From Malus domestica (Eukaryota; Streptophyta; Magnoliopsida; Rosales; Rosaceae), in NCBI RefSeq assembly GCF_042453785.1, contig NC_091663.1, positions 35,726,001-35,790,000 on the forward strand: DNA of 64,000 nucleotides, in the 5' to 3' direction. Positions 22,035 to 33,003 of this stretch are shown here, in pieces (the first letter of the stretch is position 1; each line of letters begins with the position of its first letter). Below the pieces are notes generated by a model. The model was not told where the DNA came from, made no database searches, and saw only the letters and a list, made by a program, of their open reading frames with translations. The position numbers and the translations under genes were made by a program.

Positions 22035-24009
22035 CTATATGAATAAGATCGCCGGAACATGAACGAATGCGTCCATTATCGCGACATTTCCCCAAAGTCT
22101 GACGGTGGCTTTGGCTCCTGCAGGCTGCAAGTGAGGCAAGCACCATTTTGTTCATGTAAATGTACAAGCTCTCTTCATACTTTCGAGCCATCAGCATCGA
22201 GAAACTTCGTATAATCGTGTGCCTATCGATTCATGTGAAAAAGCAAGCTACTTGGATTCCTAGTCTTTTGTTTGCAGCCAACCAAGCTGTAGGAACAGAA
22301 TGTATGTTACTAACTATATCAGCAGAGAAATATCACAAATTATACAAAGGAATGCCTAAAGTAAACATCTGAATCTCTGATCACGTACCTTCCACGCATA
22401 CATGGCGAAAAAGGCTACGGTATCAGCAGACCAAACGACAGCAAAGGACTTAATAAAGAATGGGATTGTAACATTGAGTAACGGGACGAGGAGGAAGAGA
22501 TAGTTTAGAGCTTCCTTCTCATTTTTCGAGCAGTCTCGTGCGCGCAGTGAAGGAATTGCTGCAAAATTAGAAGGTTAAATTCTTTGTTCAATCAGTATAT
22601 CTTTACCACATAGGAAACTTTGCAGGTAAATTTATAGGGGGGATAACTTACTAAACATCCAAATGGACCACATTCCCATTAATCTCCATATGTCTGGTTC
22701 ATTTGACGGAAAGATGAGATTGAAGGACAGAACTCCGCCTAGCAGCATGGAGGCGTAGGCTTGAACCTCGAAGACAGTGTACAAAGTGCTGCCTGGCACG
22801 GCAGGGTTTTTGGAAGCTGTGGAAGCCCTTGGTGCAAAGGTTGCAGCAGTCTTCTGAACAACCTGTTTGTTACAAGAAATGGAAGTATAACGTTGTGAGA
22901 AATCGAACAGACTAGTATTCTATCTGCAAAACAAAAAGGAATGCAGATCAGTAAACTACGTTCGAAAACAATAGCCGAAATCAGACTATTCTCCAATGTA
23001 CATTACTTGTTAGCTTCTTCTACTAGCTCAGTTCTTTGTTCATGTTTCTGGTAATCAGGTCGAAGTTTCAATGCCGAGTTTTGGCTTAAATTTCATCCAA
23101 TTCATTCGTGTAACAAGAAAAATGCTTGTATTTGCAGTGCTGCAGAAAACTATGAGGTTCTTTTGAGGAGAGCTTTTTAATCTTTGCTCACAGCTCCATA
23201 GATCTAACCGTGTCGAATTTGATGATTGTTCAGAGGACTGGAACTGGTTGTTAATCACAAGTCTACTCCACAACTCAATTCGATCACCCGAATCCAACTC
23301 AACTCGATTCATAATCCCACATTAGGCTCACTAAAACACACATTAAACTAACTCTAAATCATATCTTGCAAATTGCCACTGACTCAACTCTATAAGTTGT
23401 GGCGTTTTATGCAAAAGGCTTCGATGCTTGACACGTCCCAACCCCGATATCTCCAAATACCAGGATGGGCACGTACCATCCAGGTGTCATTTGGATATCT
23501 GGATTGGGGCGTGTCAATGCTAATAGTAGCGGACACTCATTCTAATGCCATGCCACATTAGAACGTGAGCATGGAAATTTTTTCTCGATGCGGGATTCAC
23601 ACTCTCAACAGCCCGCTTAACGGAATATTTCCGTTTTCACTACCCAATTTTGCAATTCACAAGAAAATTTACAAACAAAGTCTTATGAACAAATTGCAAT
23701 TCAGGACACCCATTTGAACAAAAAGCTTTAAAATCCGACCTTTTTGAGGTCCTTGTCGAGTGGAGAAGCAGCAGCAGCAGGGAAAGTGGAGGATTTTCCG
23801 GCTTCGCGTGGCTCGGCTTTTTCCACCTCTTCCTTTGGTTCCTCCACTGCTGCCTGAGCATTCAGCTCATTGGCATTGGCATAAAGTCTGAAGAAGATTT
23901 TGGCGGGAAGTGGAGAATTGCAGGGTGAAACGTGTCTCTGGTTCGAAACGGTGGAAGGATACCTTGAAACTTGGAGGTTGCAGAGAGACGTTGAAGTTAA
24001 GGTGTTCAT
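22035..24009 (-). CDS. RPH1: Chloroplast membrane protein resembling RESISTANCE TO PHYTOPHTHORA 1
   Basis: Four exons in transcription order: 24009-23740, 22862-22652, 22558-22389 and 22124-22035, total 741 nt (246 aa) in one frame. The first 60 residues are rich in Ser, Thr, Asn and Arg, like a chloroplast transit peptide. An acidic/Ala-rich linker (EEPKEEVEKAEPREAGKSS) follows. The rest is hydrophobic with three or four likely membrane helices (around YASMLLGGVLSFNLIF, IWRLMGMWSIWMF, YLFLLVPLLNVTIPFF and ADTVAFFAMYAW). I name it by recollection of RPH1 and because RPH1 neighbours PIEZO in Arabidopsis, as it does here across a TE island. Function in that family is plastid-linked pathogen resistance. 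The exon model is solid; the name is less certain. Confidence 0.65.
23428..23517. repeat. Foldback repeat in RPH1-like intron 1
   Basis: TTGACACGTCCCAACCCCG at the left pairs imperfectly with CGGATTGGGGCGTGTCAA-like sequence at the right, with GATATC near each arm. A similar arm pair occurs at 57181-57246, and a half-copy near 24302. Small foldback elements of this sort are non-coding. Confidence 0.55.
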
Positions 24010-24456
24010 GTTTGAACACTTTCTCTCTCTGCTGATAAGATTTTTATTGAAAATTCAACAACAAAAAGGTGCGAGGAAAAACAGAGGGAGATAAGAAATT
24101 TGAGGCGGGGAAGAAAGAGATGTTGGACAGCATTTGGGCCTCACTAAATGGAGAGTTCTGGCCCATATTATTGATTGGTTTGGGCCTTACATTACGTATC
24201 ATTGAACAATTGGGTGACATATACGGCACAGATATACCGTTCGTCAGTGTGACGTTCTTTGTTAATGACACAATGTCATATAGAGTGAAACTTACATATA
24301 GGGTGACACGCCGCGATCCCAATATTCCCAGAATACCAGGATAGGCACGTACTGGCCGACACCCGAGGGTGATGAAAGCCATTTCTTGAGTGTAAATGCT
24401 GAGAATAAAGGATGGATATGACTTATAAATATAAAAGAATCAAGAATATGCATTTA

Positions 24457-24741
24457 GGTACCGTTTGGTACGTGGGACGGGACGGGACGGAACGGGACGA
24501 GCCGTTCTGTCCCATGTTTGGTGCGCCTAAAAACTGTGGAACGGGTTGTCCTATGGGACGAAATTTGGCTGATTTTTCGTTCGACCTCTTCCCCCTGGAA
24601 CGACCCGTTCCACATCTGTGGAACACAAATTTATAACATTTTATGACAAAATTTCTCCTTATCTTTTTCAATATTTACATCATCCGTTCTGTCTCATCCC
24701 GTCCTATCCTATTCCGTCCCGTCTGCGTACCAAACGGTACC
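24457..24741. mobile_element. Tourist-like (PIF/Harbinger) MITE, copy 2
   Basis: This 285-bp element has inverted ends GGTACCGTTTGGTACG and CGTACCAAACGGTACC. It is flanked by a 3-bp duplication TTA (24454-24456 and 24742-24744). Internal ends carry GGGACGGGACGGAACGGGAC and its complement, as in the copy at 2832-3100. Non-coding. Confidence 0.8.
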
Positions 24742-26218
24742 TTAAGGAACGTGTTCAGAGCATACGACTAACTAGAACACCGAAAGAAATAATATAAAAT
24801 TGAAAGAAACAAAGGATGGATCCTACACCGTGAGGACTTGAAGATATCGATGCGGAAATGCCTGGATGTCGGGATTGTATACCTCGATTCTAAGCGCAAA
24901 CAAACATGAGTGGACCAATTTGATATATAAATAGTAAAACAATTATCAACGTACTAACCCCCAGGTTTTATGAAAACACATATATATCATGATAAACATA
25001 GGTTTTTCGAAACCTGACATGTCGTGCAATGTCCCAAATCATAACTTGTATATATAATAATCACTAGTGAATTGTCCAATAACCTCCATGCCCCATGCCG
25101 ACTCCCCGTCTCTAAGCAGACAGTCAGAGGAAAATACACTTCAGGCCCTATGCCGACTCTCTGTCCCTGTGCTAAATAGACAGAGGAAACACACTTCAAG
25201 CCCTATGCCAACACCAAACCGTCACCCGAAACAGACCGGAATCTATACCTACGTCCCGTAACGGAAAGTACCACTAGGTAAGTACAAAACCATTGAACAT
25301 ATATATTGAAAAGCAACTTCATAGTATAAAGTCATACATTATCTATACTATAAAGAAGTGTTCTAATCATGTTCTAAATGTCATATCGTCATTCATCGGA
25401 TATTTTATAAGAACACGGGTTATAGGAAAAATAATAATAATTCAAACTAGCCTTAGTAAATATGTTATCTCAAAGCATTTCATAGAACATAATCATCAAA
25501 TCATGCTTTTCATGTATGCATTTATACTATTAAAACATGCATTTTAGAAGGGGTCAACTCACAGTACTTCGCAATCGAAAAGTCACGCAGCTAGCGAAGA
25601 CAGAAACGCCACTATAATTGCCCCTAAGCACATAAAGAGTCCAATAAATAAAACTATATAATAGCAATTGTATTTGGGAAAACGAACATTGGAAATGGAT
25701 TCAGAACGTCGAATTACCCTAAGAAGGGTCTTGTTTAAACTTCGTAAAAGTCGATAGAATATTCCCTAACGGAATATTTCCCATAAAAGGTTTGGACAGA
25801 TTAGGGTTAAGGGTTTAGGGTAATGGGGTTTAAAGGGTTGGCTTTGGATGCACGGGCCTAAGGCCCTAAAGGAAAATGGCCTAAAGGCCTTTAGGGTTTT
25901 TAAAATCAATTTAATAAACAAAAATATTTAAAAAGGTTGGGGTTGGGCTTAGGGCCCCCAACAGCTACAACCCAAAGGCCTTAAGCCTAAGGGTTTTTGG
26001 ATTCTAGAGAGGACGAGCCTATGGCCCTAAATAAAACGGCCCAAAGGCCTTTTTATTAAACCAATTAAAATTAAAACAAAATAAATAAATAAAAGAAAAT
26101 GGAAAGGGAACCAGGGGAACAAAACAGCACCATTTAAGACCCAAAAACCATTTTAAAAGCAAGATAATCTCAAACTTAGTGAAAATACAATTTAAATTAG
26201 GGGTGAGTGTAACATAGG

Positions 26219-26340
26219 GTGGTTATATACATACACGGCGTTTTACATTTCATACACCCCTCTCAATCTTCGACTGTCGGATCAAATGAATTGAAGATGA
26301 TCAAATAACATAAATTAATAAGGGGTGTATGAATAGCACG
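26219..26340. mobile_element. Short TIR element, family X copy 2
   Basis: It holds TTCATACACCCCTCTCAATC at the left and the complementary AAGGGGTGTATGAATAGCACG at the right, around a centre with GTCGGATCAAATGAATTGAAG. The centre closely matches 61051-61080. Left end uncertain. Confidence 0.5.
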
Positions 26341-26752
26341 GAATTGGATCCTCTTCTGAGCCCAAGGAGATGATCCTCTTGACCAAGGAACGTGGGCCGT
26401 TGGATTTTCATCAAACGACTATAATTATTATAACTTTAAAAGGACATCCATGTTTGTAACCGTTGAAAGAAAATCCAACGGCCCACTTTTATTGGTCAGG
26501 AGGATCCTCTCATTGGGCTCAGGAGAGTATCCAATTCCGAATAGCACCACCTACACATATCATTGTATTATTAACATGGGACAAAATGATGACAATGTAC
26601 ATGTGTCATCTAAGTTCTTCTCACACCTCAAAGTGCAAAAAAACTCATGTGCTCAATAGTCTATCAAGTGGATTGTCTGATTCACTTACAAAGACCAATG
26701 CATCGGGTTGTTTAACTACATAAGGTCGGGTGATACTTAAATACAAGAGAAT

Positions 26753-26905
26753 TTTAACAAAAAGTTTCCGGTAATGTTAACTTTAACGAAAAACCACATT
26801 TATACACTAAAAATCAATTATGGTACTATTCATTTTACTCTTTATTTTGTCCTTATTGTTAAAATTCAAAGTTTTCAAGCCATTTTCATTAATTTTCCTT
26901 AAAGG
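26753..26905. repeat. Dispersed AT-rich repeat family Y, copy 3
   Basis: The segment shares GGTAATGTTAACTTTAACG, AAAAACCACATTTATACAC, TACTATTCATTTTACTC, TTATTGTTAAAATTC and AAGTTTTCAAGC with 18139-18309. No inverted ends or target duplication resolved. Confidence 0.6.
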
Positions 26906-27188
26906 GGCCTATTTCTTCATGGGCAGGTCGATCAAACAATTTATTTTGTCTAACTATTGAACACAAGAATTTCTTAAAGGTACACATTATTATTAACTTG
27001 ATCGTAATGCATATCATAACCGAAAATTGTAAACTTTTAAGTCACTGCTTGAAGATTATTTATGTAAAAAAAAATTGTCAAATTAATTGTTATGTCAATT
27101 ACAAAATATTCTTCATTTTGCGGAGTAATTTTTCAGTATGCTCGAAACACGGAGCAAAACATTGCATGTCATTATAATGAATGTAGTG

Positions 27189-27609
27189 TGTTTGTACCAT
27201 ACTTAGGGCCTCCGTATTTAGATCTCGTATAAATACTCGGGGGACTCAAATGTAATTATGTAATAAAAGAGGGGGCAAATATGTAATAAGTGAGGAGCCC
27301 TTATTCTATAAAATGACTCCTCACTCTCCTCATTATGAGATGCCAATTCCTAAGCCTCATCACATCCCTTAAGCTCTAAGCTCTTTCAAAGCTCTCACTC
27401 TCATATTCAGAGCTTTCTCTCCCTCAGAAATACAATATCAGTGTGGACGTAGCCTAAACCTTGGGGTGAACCACGTACATCTTGTGTTTGCTTCCTTATC
27501 TCTATCATTTACATACTTATCCACACTAGTGACCCGAGCAATCTAGCGAAGGTCACAAACTTAACACTTTCTGTTATACCAAAGTCCTCACTGATTTTGT
27601 ACATCAACA
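27189..27609 (+). repeat. 5' LTR of element A
   Basis: TGTTTGTACCATACTTAGGG to GTACATCAACA. It contains CCCTTATTCTATAAAATGAC (TATA-like, about 27301), the segment that recurs in the internal array at 31800-32160. Confidence 0.85.
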
Positions 27610-27881
27610 TTTGGCACCGTTTGTGGGAAACGACACGAAAAATTATGTCGGTTCTCTTTAATTTTTTCACATCCACCGTAAATCTGCAAAATCTGCAAAA
27701 ACCCAGACACAGTAAAAATCCAAATTCCAACACCTGTGCTCTTCCCTCCCTATCTGTTCTTATAAAAGCAACATCCAAATTACAAAAGCAATATTCAAAA
27801 GCTCCTGGAAAAACACCTCCACTTCTCCCTTAACCTTCACACGTGTCTAAATCCCCGCCACTTCAGTCATGTGATCTTGAC

Positions 27882-29469
27882 TAGGGCTGGGTTCGGTTCT
27901 TATCGGTTCGGTTTTTTGCCAAAACCGAAATCAAACCGAAATTTCGGTTCGGTCCAAATTTTTTTCGGTTTTTTTCGGTTCGGTTTTTTCGGTTCGGTTT
28001 CGGTTTTTTTTTTTTTTCCTCCAAAAAATGCAAAACAACCACAAAAAATGCACATTATTCTCTTCGGTCTCGTTCAACAATGGCGCATTTTTCCCTTCAA
28101 TCTTGTTCATCAATGTCGTGTCCTGCACTTCAAACTTGTTTACGCTTAACGAAGCATTTTTCTCTTCAGCCTCGTTCAACAAAGTCGCATTTTTCTGTTC
28201 AATCTCTTTCATCACAGGCCATTGTTGCTCTTCAATCTTTTTTCGCTCAATTCAACATTTTCGTCTTCAGTCATCTAGAAGCCTATGCACAAATGTAGTT
28301 AATATCAGCCATCTAGATTGCTTTGGAAATGGTAAAATAAGTAACCATATTCAGGTTAAAACTTAAAACCAATTGAAGAATCTGTGCTAAACACGTCACA
28401 AAGAATCTGTGCTATTGAGTAAAATAAGTAACCATATTTCTGCTGCTCGTTCAGAAGCACATCAAACAACCATGTTTGTTATATATTAACCATGTTTCTG
28501 AGTTCTGACCCTTTAGTTTGTTTATTCACATCAATTTTCCCACTTAAATTTTCACAAGCCATTTCATTATTTTGTCCCTCCCTCACCTCCAAAATCTTCC
28601 TCTCCGCTTCCACTTTAAATTTACTACCAGATGGATTAAACTAGTTATTCACAATCTCAGACACAACAAACAACAAGTAATCTGCAGCAACTCAAAACAA
28701 ATTGCAAAACCATGAAATTTAGAAGCTACAGATCAAATTCATCAGAAGTTCAGAACCAACGAAATTGAAAAACAAAATCTGCAAAACGCATCATGGGGTG
28801 AGAGACTAACCTTGCAAAGGAGGGGATTTGTGGGTCGACACTTGAGCCTTGAACCGGCGAGAGAAAGTCGACGGCGAGTGAGAGGGATAAGAGAAAGATC
28901 GCTGAGAGACGGCGACGGCGAGTGAGAGGAAGGGTTGCTGCAGGGTCTGCACGCTCGCAGCCATGGGGATCGGTGCTGGAGCTTGAGGGAGGACTGAGAG
29001 AGAAGAGGGGACGAGAGAGAGAATAGGGAGAAATTGGAGGCATGGAGGAAGTCTGGAGGTGTGGCTGCGCAGAGAGAGATGAGGGGAGTGACAAATAGAA
29101 AAAGTGTGGCTGCTAGGGTTTTATTGATTTGATTATAAAAATTAAAAAAAATCCCAAAATCCGGGGGGCGTGAAGAGGGTTCGAACCCATGCGCTCCACC
29201 AGCTTGGAAAGTTTCACTAACCAACTTCACAACAAGTTCTGTTTTGTTATAAATTGTATGACTAAACTATTTATAAACATTGAAAAAAATAATTAAATAT
29301 ATATATCGGTTCGGTTCAGTTCGGTTCGGTTTTTGAACCTAAAAAATCGAAACCGAACTGAACAGATTTGGTTCGGTTCGGTTTGAGAGTTTCGGTTCAG
29401 TTTTTTTCGGCTTCGGTCCGGTTTGGTTTTCGGTTTTTTTCGGTTTTCGGTTTTTTGAACCCACCCCTA
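27882..29469. mobile_element. Non-autonomous hAT transposon nested in element A
   Basis: 1588 bp. The terminal inverted repeats are TAGGGCTGGGTTC and GAACCCACCCCTA. Flanks carry a perfect 8-bp duplication ATCTTGAC (27874-27881 and 29470-29477), diagnostic of hAT. About 130 bases at each end are packed with TTCGGTT/AACCGAA words, the usual layout of subterminal transposase-binding sites. No transposase is present. The interior holds an 11-residue repeat region on the minus strand (about 28063-28250) and a minus-strand open frame at 28742-29230 without recognisable product. GGGTTCGAACCC near 29179 resembles a Pol III box B. Confidence 0.9.
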
Positions 29470-29489
29470 ATCTTGACACATGCGCCCTA

Positions 29490-29631
29490 ATATTTGTTGT
29501 TTGATATTCTTAATTTTTTCCCTCAGCTCGGTGATTTTTGGAATATCCTAGTAAGCTTCAAAATGGCTACATAACTGGTTCACAGCCTCCAACTTTGCAG
29601 CTGCCTCTTTATATTGTCGTTTTGAAGCCAT
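29490..29631 (-). pseudogene. VPS53 fragment captured in element A
   Basis: The minus strand encodes SKRQYKEAAAKLEAVNQLC, SHFEAY, then a stop, then DIPKITELREKIKNIKQ. This matches the conserved N-terminal coiled-coil part of VPS53, a subunit of the GARP/EARP tethering complexes. It is antisense to the element and to the other four fragments. The in-frame stop and short length make it a dead fragment. Identification rests on recollection of the conserved family sequence. Confidence 0.75.
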
Positions 29632-29751
29632 GCTCAACAGCAGACGAGCATGGTCAGGCGATGAAGAGCATTTTCGTCTTAATTTTGTAGATTTTATACA
29701 TGAGTTCCTGCCTCCACGGCATGCGTAGCAGCGGCGAGATCTTCTTACGTC

Positions 29752-29910
29752 GTCCCTGATAACCTCACCAGGGAGTAGTACGTGCACCTGGTGAAGCTCT
29801 CCGAGTAAGCGGAGCACTATGAGGAGATGGTCCAGTTCATGGAGAAACTGGTCGTTGGTTTGACTCCAGCCGCTGAGCTGACCATCGAAGAGCGCAACCT
29901 TCTCTTTGCG
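29752..29910 (+). pseudogene. 14-3-3 fragment captured in element A
   Basis: The plus strand reads NLTRE, stop, YVHLVKLSE, stop, AEHYEEMVQFMEKLVVG, then ELTIEERNLLFAE. This is the first two-helix region of a plant 14-3-3 protein, nearest the epsilon-like group by its LVVG insertion. Two stop codons and loss of the remaining ~80% of the protein show it is not functional. Confidence 0.85.
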
Positions 29911-30008
29911 GAGCTTCGCACAGACTGTCCCCTTTTGTCAGAAGCAGAAAGAGAGCAGAAACAAAGAGAGAGAGAAGTGAAAGAAGAAAAAATGGAGAAA
30001 TCTACCTC

Positions 30009-30276
30009 TTGCTTCAAATTATCACCTGTGGTAAGGATTCAGCGGACAACGATGATGTCGAAGCTCTTGAGAGTAAGAGTTCGAGTGACAAGCGCGGATG
30101 GAGTTTTGGGAAGAGATCTGCACGGCATCGAGTGTTGAGCAACACTGTTATCAGAGAGACCCCCACTTCTAGACATAAGGAGATCCCAGAATCAGCTGCT
30201 CTTAATTTCCAACCACCACTGAAGCACTATTGTTCCAGAAAAGATATCGGTTATACATTGCACTGATGAGAAACCT
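30009..30276 (+). pseudogene. IQD (IQ67-domain, IQD31/32-like) N-terminal fragment in element A
   Basis: ITCGKDSADNDD, then SSSDKRGWSF and KRSARHRVLSNTVI correspond to the N terminus of IQD31/32-type calmodulin-binding scaffold proteins. Near 30215-30230 the frame shifts by one base and similarity resumes as VPEKISVIHCTDEKP. The IQ67 calmodulin-binding domain is not included. Confidence 0.75.
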
Positions 30277-30280
30277 TAGT

Positions 30281-30547
30281 TGGCCGCTTTGAATCACCAT
30301 GGGGAATGCAATGCAGTTTCTAAATAGCTGAATTGCCAAGCTACCTTTGACTATGTCCGAGTCAGAAGCAAAAGCATTTTTCCAGTCAGATATTGAACGG
30401 TTTATATCTGAGAATATCATACTTGCTGATAAAGTAATGGTCAAGCATGCAGTTAGCAAAATCAGGGATGGTGATGTTCTTCTAATGTATGGGTCATCCT
30501 CTGCAGTTGAAATGTTGCTTTTACAGGCCCATGAGCTTAGCAAATAG
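30281..30547 (+). pseudogene. eIF2B delta subunit fragment in element A
   Basis: After WPL, stop, ITMGNAMQFLNS, stop, IAKLPL, an open stretch follows with SDIERFISENIILADKV and KIRDGDVLLMYGSSSAVEM. This is the regulatory-domain region shared by eIF2B alpha/beta/delta, closest to delta. Three stops including the one at 30545-30547 mark it as a relic. It abuts the IQD fragment with no spacer and the GMP synthase fragment within a few bases. Confidence 0.8.
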
Positions 30548-30550
30548 TTT

Positions 30551-30643
30551 TGTGTTGAGGTCGTGGCGCGGAGCCAGCAGAGATCGGTGGCTGCAATTGA
30601 GAGCCCGACTAGGAGGTTCAATGGGTTGCAATACCATCCATAA
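30551..30643 (+). pseudogene. GMP synthase (glutamine amidotransferase) fragment in element A
   Basis: EVVARSQQR and SVAAIESPTRRFNGLQYHP, followed by a stop, match the end of the class I glutamine amidotransferase domain of GMP synthase, where QYHPE contains the catalytic His; here the codon after QYHP is TAA. About 30 residues only. Confidence 0.7.
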
Positions 30644-31229
30644 GTGCTTAATCGCGACCCATTCCCTGCATCTTCTTTACAGGGTGGTAGCAAATCATTT
30701 TCTGAGAAAGCAAAAGTGGAATAAAAGAAAAAGAGAAAAGGAAAAGTAAAAGGCAATTGGTTGGCGACAGTAGTGTAACTTTGTGGCTTTCCTATCATGC
30801 TTCCTTACTTTTTCATCCCAGCAAGCAGAAAGAATCCAACCCCTGCAGTTTTGAAAAGCAGAAAAACAGTGGGAAACAAAGCAGAAAAACAGAAACAAAA
30901 GCAAAAGCAAAGCATAAAAAACCGAGAAAAAGTAGAAAGCAAAAGATAAGCTTTCCTCTGCGAGAGCACATGGCTACACTGCAAAAGCAAGGAATAAACA
31001 CCTCACCAGAATGATGTGATTTACTTTCCTTATTTTTGAATGATGTAATTTATTTTTCATATTTTTTGAAGATATTTGTATAACCTTATCAGAGGGGTAA
31101 TCTAAAAAAAAAAAAAAACGGCAAGCCCAAAATAATGGGCTGCAATGTCATGTGGAGGTTAAAGGCCCATATGCCCAAAAGAGCCAGACCATCTATTATC
31201 ACCAACCTGGTGATCAAACGTACGCCTAG

Positions 31230-32165
31230 TACTTCAAAATTATACATGAGCACTACTCATGTCAATCATACATAAATTATACATGAGTACTACTCATGTC
31301 AATCATACATAAACATTCATGAGCATCACTCATATCAATCATAAATAAACATTCATGAGCATCACTCATGTCAATCAGCTTTGAAAGCTTCATTTACAAA
31401 ATCTCTAGTTTCAAAAGCTTCATTTACAGAGCTCTAGTTTCAAAAGCTTTATTTACAGAGCTCTAGCTTCAAAAGCTTCATTTACAAAAGCTCTAGCTTC
31501 AAAAACTTCATTTAAAAAGCTCTAGCTTCAAAAACTTCATTTACAAAAGCTCCAGCTTTGAAAGCTTCATTTACAGAGCTCTAGCTTCAAAGCTTCATTT
31601 GCAAAGCTTCACCTACAAAGCTTCAGTGCAGGGTATACAAATACCGCCTTCGAACAACCGCCACTTCGGCCCATACATGGATTCAATTTGAATTCTCCAA
31701 CCAACAGACTCTATTGACCGAAGACTTGGTGGACTACATTATGTACCATATATTGGGCCTCAACTGAGCCTCATGAAAAATACTTGGGGGACTTAGCCCA
31801 TTATTTATGTATTAAGGAGCGAACCTTTATTTTATAAAAGGGACTCCCTCACTTTCATTAGAAAGCACACATTATTTATGTATTGAGGAGCGAGCCCTTA
31901 TTCTATAAAAATGATTCACTCACCATCATTAGAGAGCATCGCCGTCAGTTGAGCAACCGCCTCGCCACGAGCATCACTCCTAGCCCATTATTCATGTACT
32001 GAGGAGCGAGCCCTTATTCTATAAAAGGGACTCCTTCACCATCATTAGAGAGCATCGCCGCTTGCTGAGCAACCGCTTTGCCGCGAGCATCAACTCTTAG
32101 CCCATCACTTATGTATTGAGGAGCGATCCCTTATTCTATAAAAGGGACTCCCTCACCATCAACGC
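31230..32165 (+). repeat. Internal repeat arrays of element A
   Basis: Three consecutive arrays. (1) 31236-31375: about five units around CATGAGCATCACTCATG, an imperfect palindrome, with CAATCATACATAAA spacers. (2) 31380-31625: about nine units of roughly 25-32 bp with AAAGCTTCATTTACA and GAGCTCTAG. (3) 31800-32165: four units of about 70-115 bp, each with GAGGAGCGAGCCCTTATTC, TATAAAAGGGACTCC and, in most, an AGAGAGCATCGCCG tail. The third unit resembles the TATA region of the element's own LTR. Confidence 0.8.
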
Positions 32166-32373
32166 CATAAGCCGAGCTAACCAAGGCAACATAAGCCACA
32201 AGCAGAGCAGCCTCGCAACATATGCTACTTTTAGTTGAGCATCATTTCACTTTAAGTAATGCCTCATATCAAGTATCAGTTCAAGACGACATCTAGCTAC
32301 TTCGGCCCACACATGGACTGAATTTCACGTCTCCAGCCAAAAGACTCTCTTGACTGAAGACTTGGGGGACTAC

Positions 32374-32793
32374 TGTTTGTACCATACTTAGGGCATCCGT
32401 ATTTAGATCTCGTATAAATACTCGGGGGACTCAAATGTAATTATGTAATAAAGGAAATGGCAAATATGTAATAAGTGATGAACCCTTATTCTATAAAAGG
32501 ACTCCTCACTCTCCTCATTAGGATATGCCAATTCCTAAGCCTCCTCACATCCCCTAAGCTCTAAGCTCTCTCAAAGCTCTCACTCTTATATTCAGAGCTC
32601 TCTCTCCCTCAAAAATACAATATCAGTGTGGACGTAACCCAACCTTAGGGTGAACCACGTACATCTTGTGTTTGCTTCCTTGTCTCTATCATTTACATAC
32701 TTATCCACACTAGTGACCGGAGCAATCTAGCGAATGTCACAAACTTAACACTTTCTGTTGTACCAAAGTCCTCACTGATTTTGTGCATCAACA
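32374..32793 (+). repeat. 3' LTR of element A
   Basis: TGTTTGTACCATACTTAGGG to GTGCATCAACA, preceded by polypurine CTTGGGGGACTAC. Followed by CAGTG and a 210-bp spacer before element B. Confidence 0.85.
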
Positions 32794-33003
32794 CAGTGTT
32801 TCGCACTTGTTTCGAACTCATTGAAAAATCTCTACGTTTTGTTATAGGTACCTCTCGTTCTTATTCATTGATTGTGGGCCCAACATAAGGTTATCTTCAA
32901 CCGAAAGAGGGCTAAAGGGTTCCCTTTAGCCCGGTAGTCCTGCAATAAATTATATTTTAATGAACAGTGCTAGTACATATTTTATGCCATCTCCAATCGA
33001 GGG

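Larger units (their letters stand above)
24010..27188. other. Repeat-rich intergenic region
   Basis: No host gene recognised. It contains a foldback half-copy (24302-24362), a Tourist-like MITE (24457-24741), direct repeats of ATGCCGACTC-type units with CAGACAGAGG (25085-25230), a cluster of short GGCC...GGCC palindromes (25850-26060), a family X element (26219-26340) and a family Y repeat (26753-26905). No LTR pair or coding domain was found in 25000-26200. Confidence 0.5.
27189..32793 (+). mobile_element. Non-autonomous LTR element A (LARD-like) carrying host gene fragments
   Basis: LTRs at 27189-27609 and 32374-32793 start TG and end CA. The flanks TAGTG (27184-27188) and CAGTG (32794-32798) match at four of five bases, probably a decayed duplication. 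A PBS-like TTTGGCACCGTTTGTGGGAA follows the left LTR and a polypurine CTTGGGGGACTAC precedes the right one, so transcription is rightward. No gag or pol remains. The interior holds a nested hAT element (27882-29469), fragments of five host genes (29490-30643), an A-rich zone and repeat arrays (31230-32160). The LTRs differ at about two dozen positions by eye, so it is older than element B. Without the hAT it would be about 4.0 kb. Confidence 0.85.

Noticed and set aside
28742-29230. 162-codon minus-strand open frame inside the hAT element
   Set aside because: Ser/Leu/Pro-rich composition typical of out-of-frame or non-coding DNA; no transposase or host domain recognised.
29160-29230. tRNA gene suggested by GGGTTCGAACCC
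   Set aside because: A box-B-like word is present but no cloverleaf or box A at the right distance could be built.
30202-30798. 198-codon minus-strand open frame in element A
   Set aside because: It is antisense to the eIF2B delta and GMP synthase fragments, which explain the sequence better.
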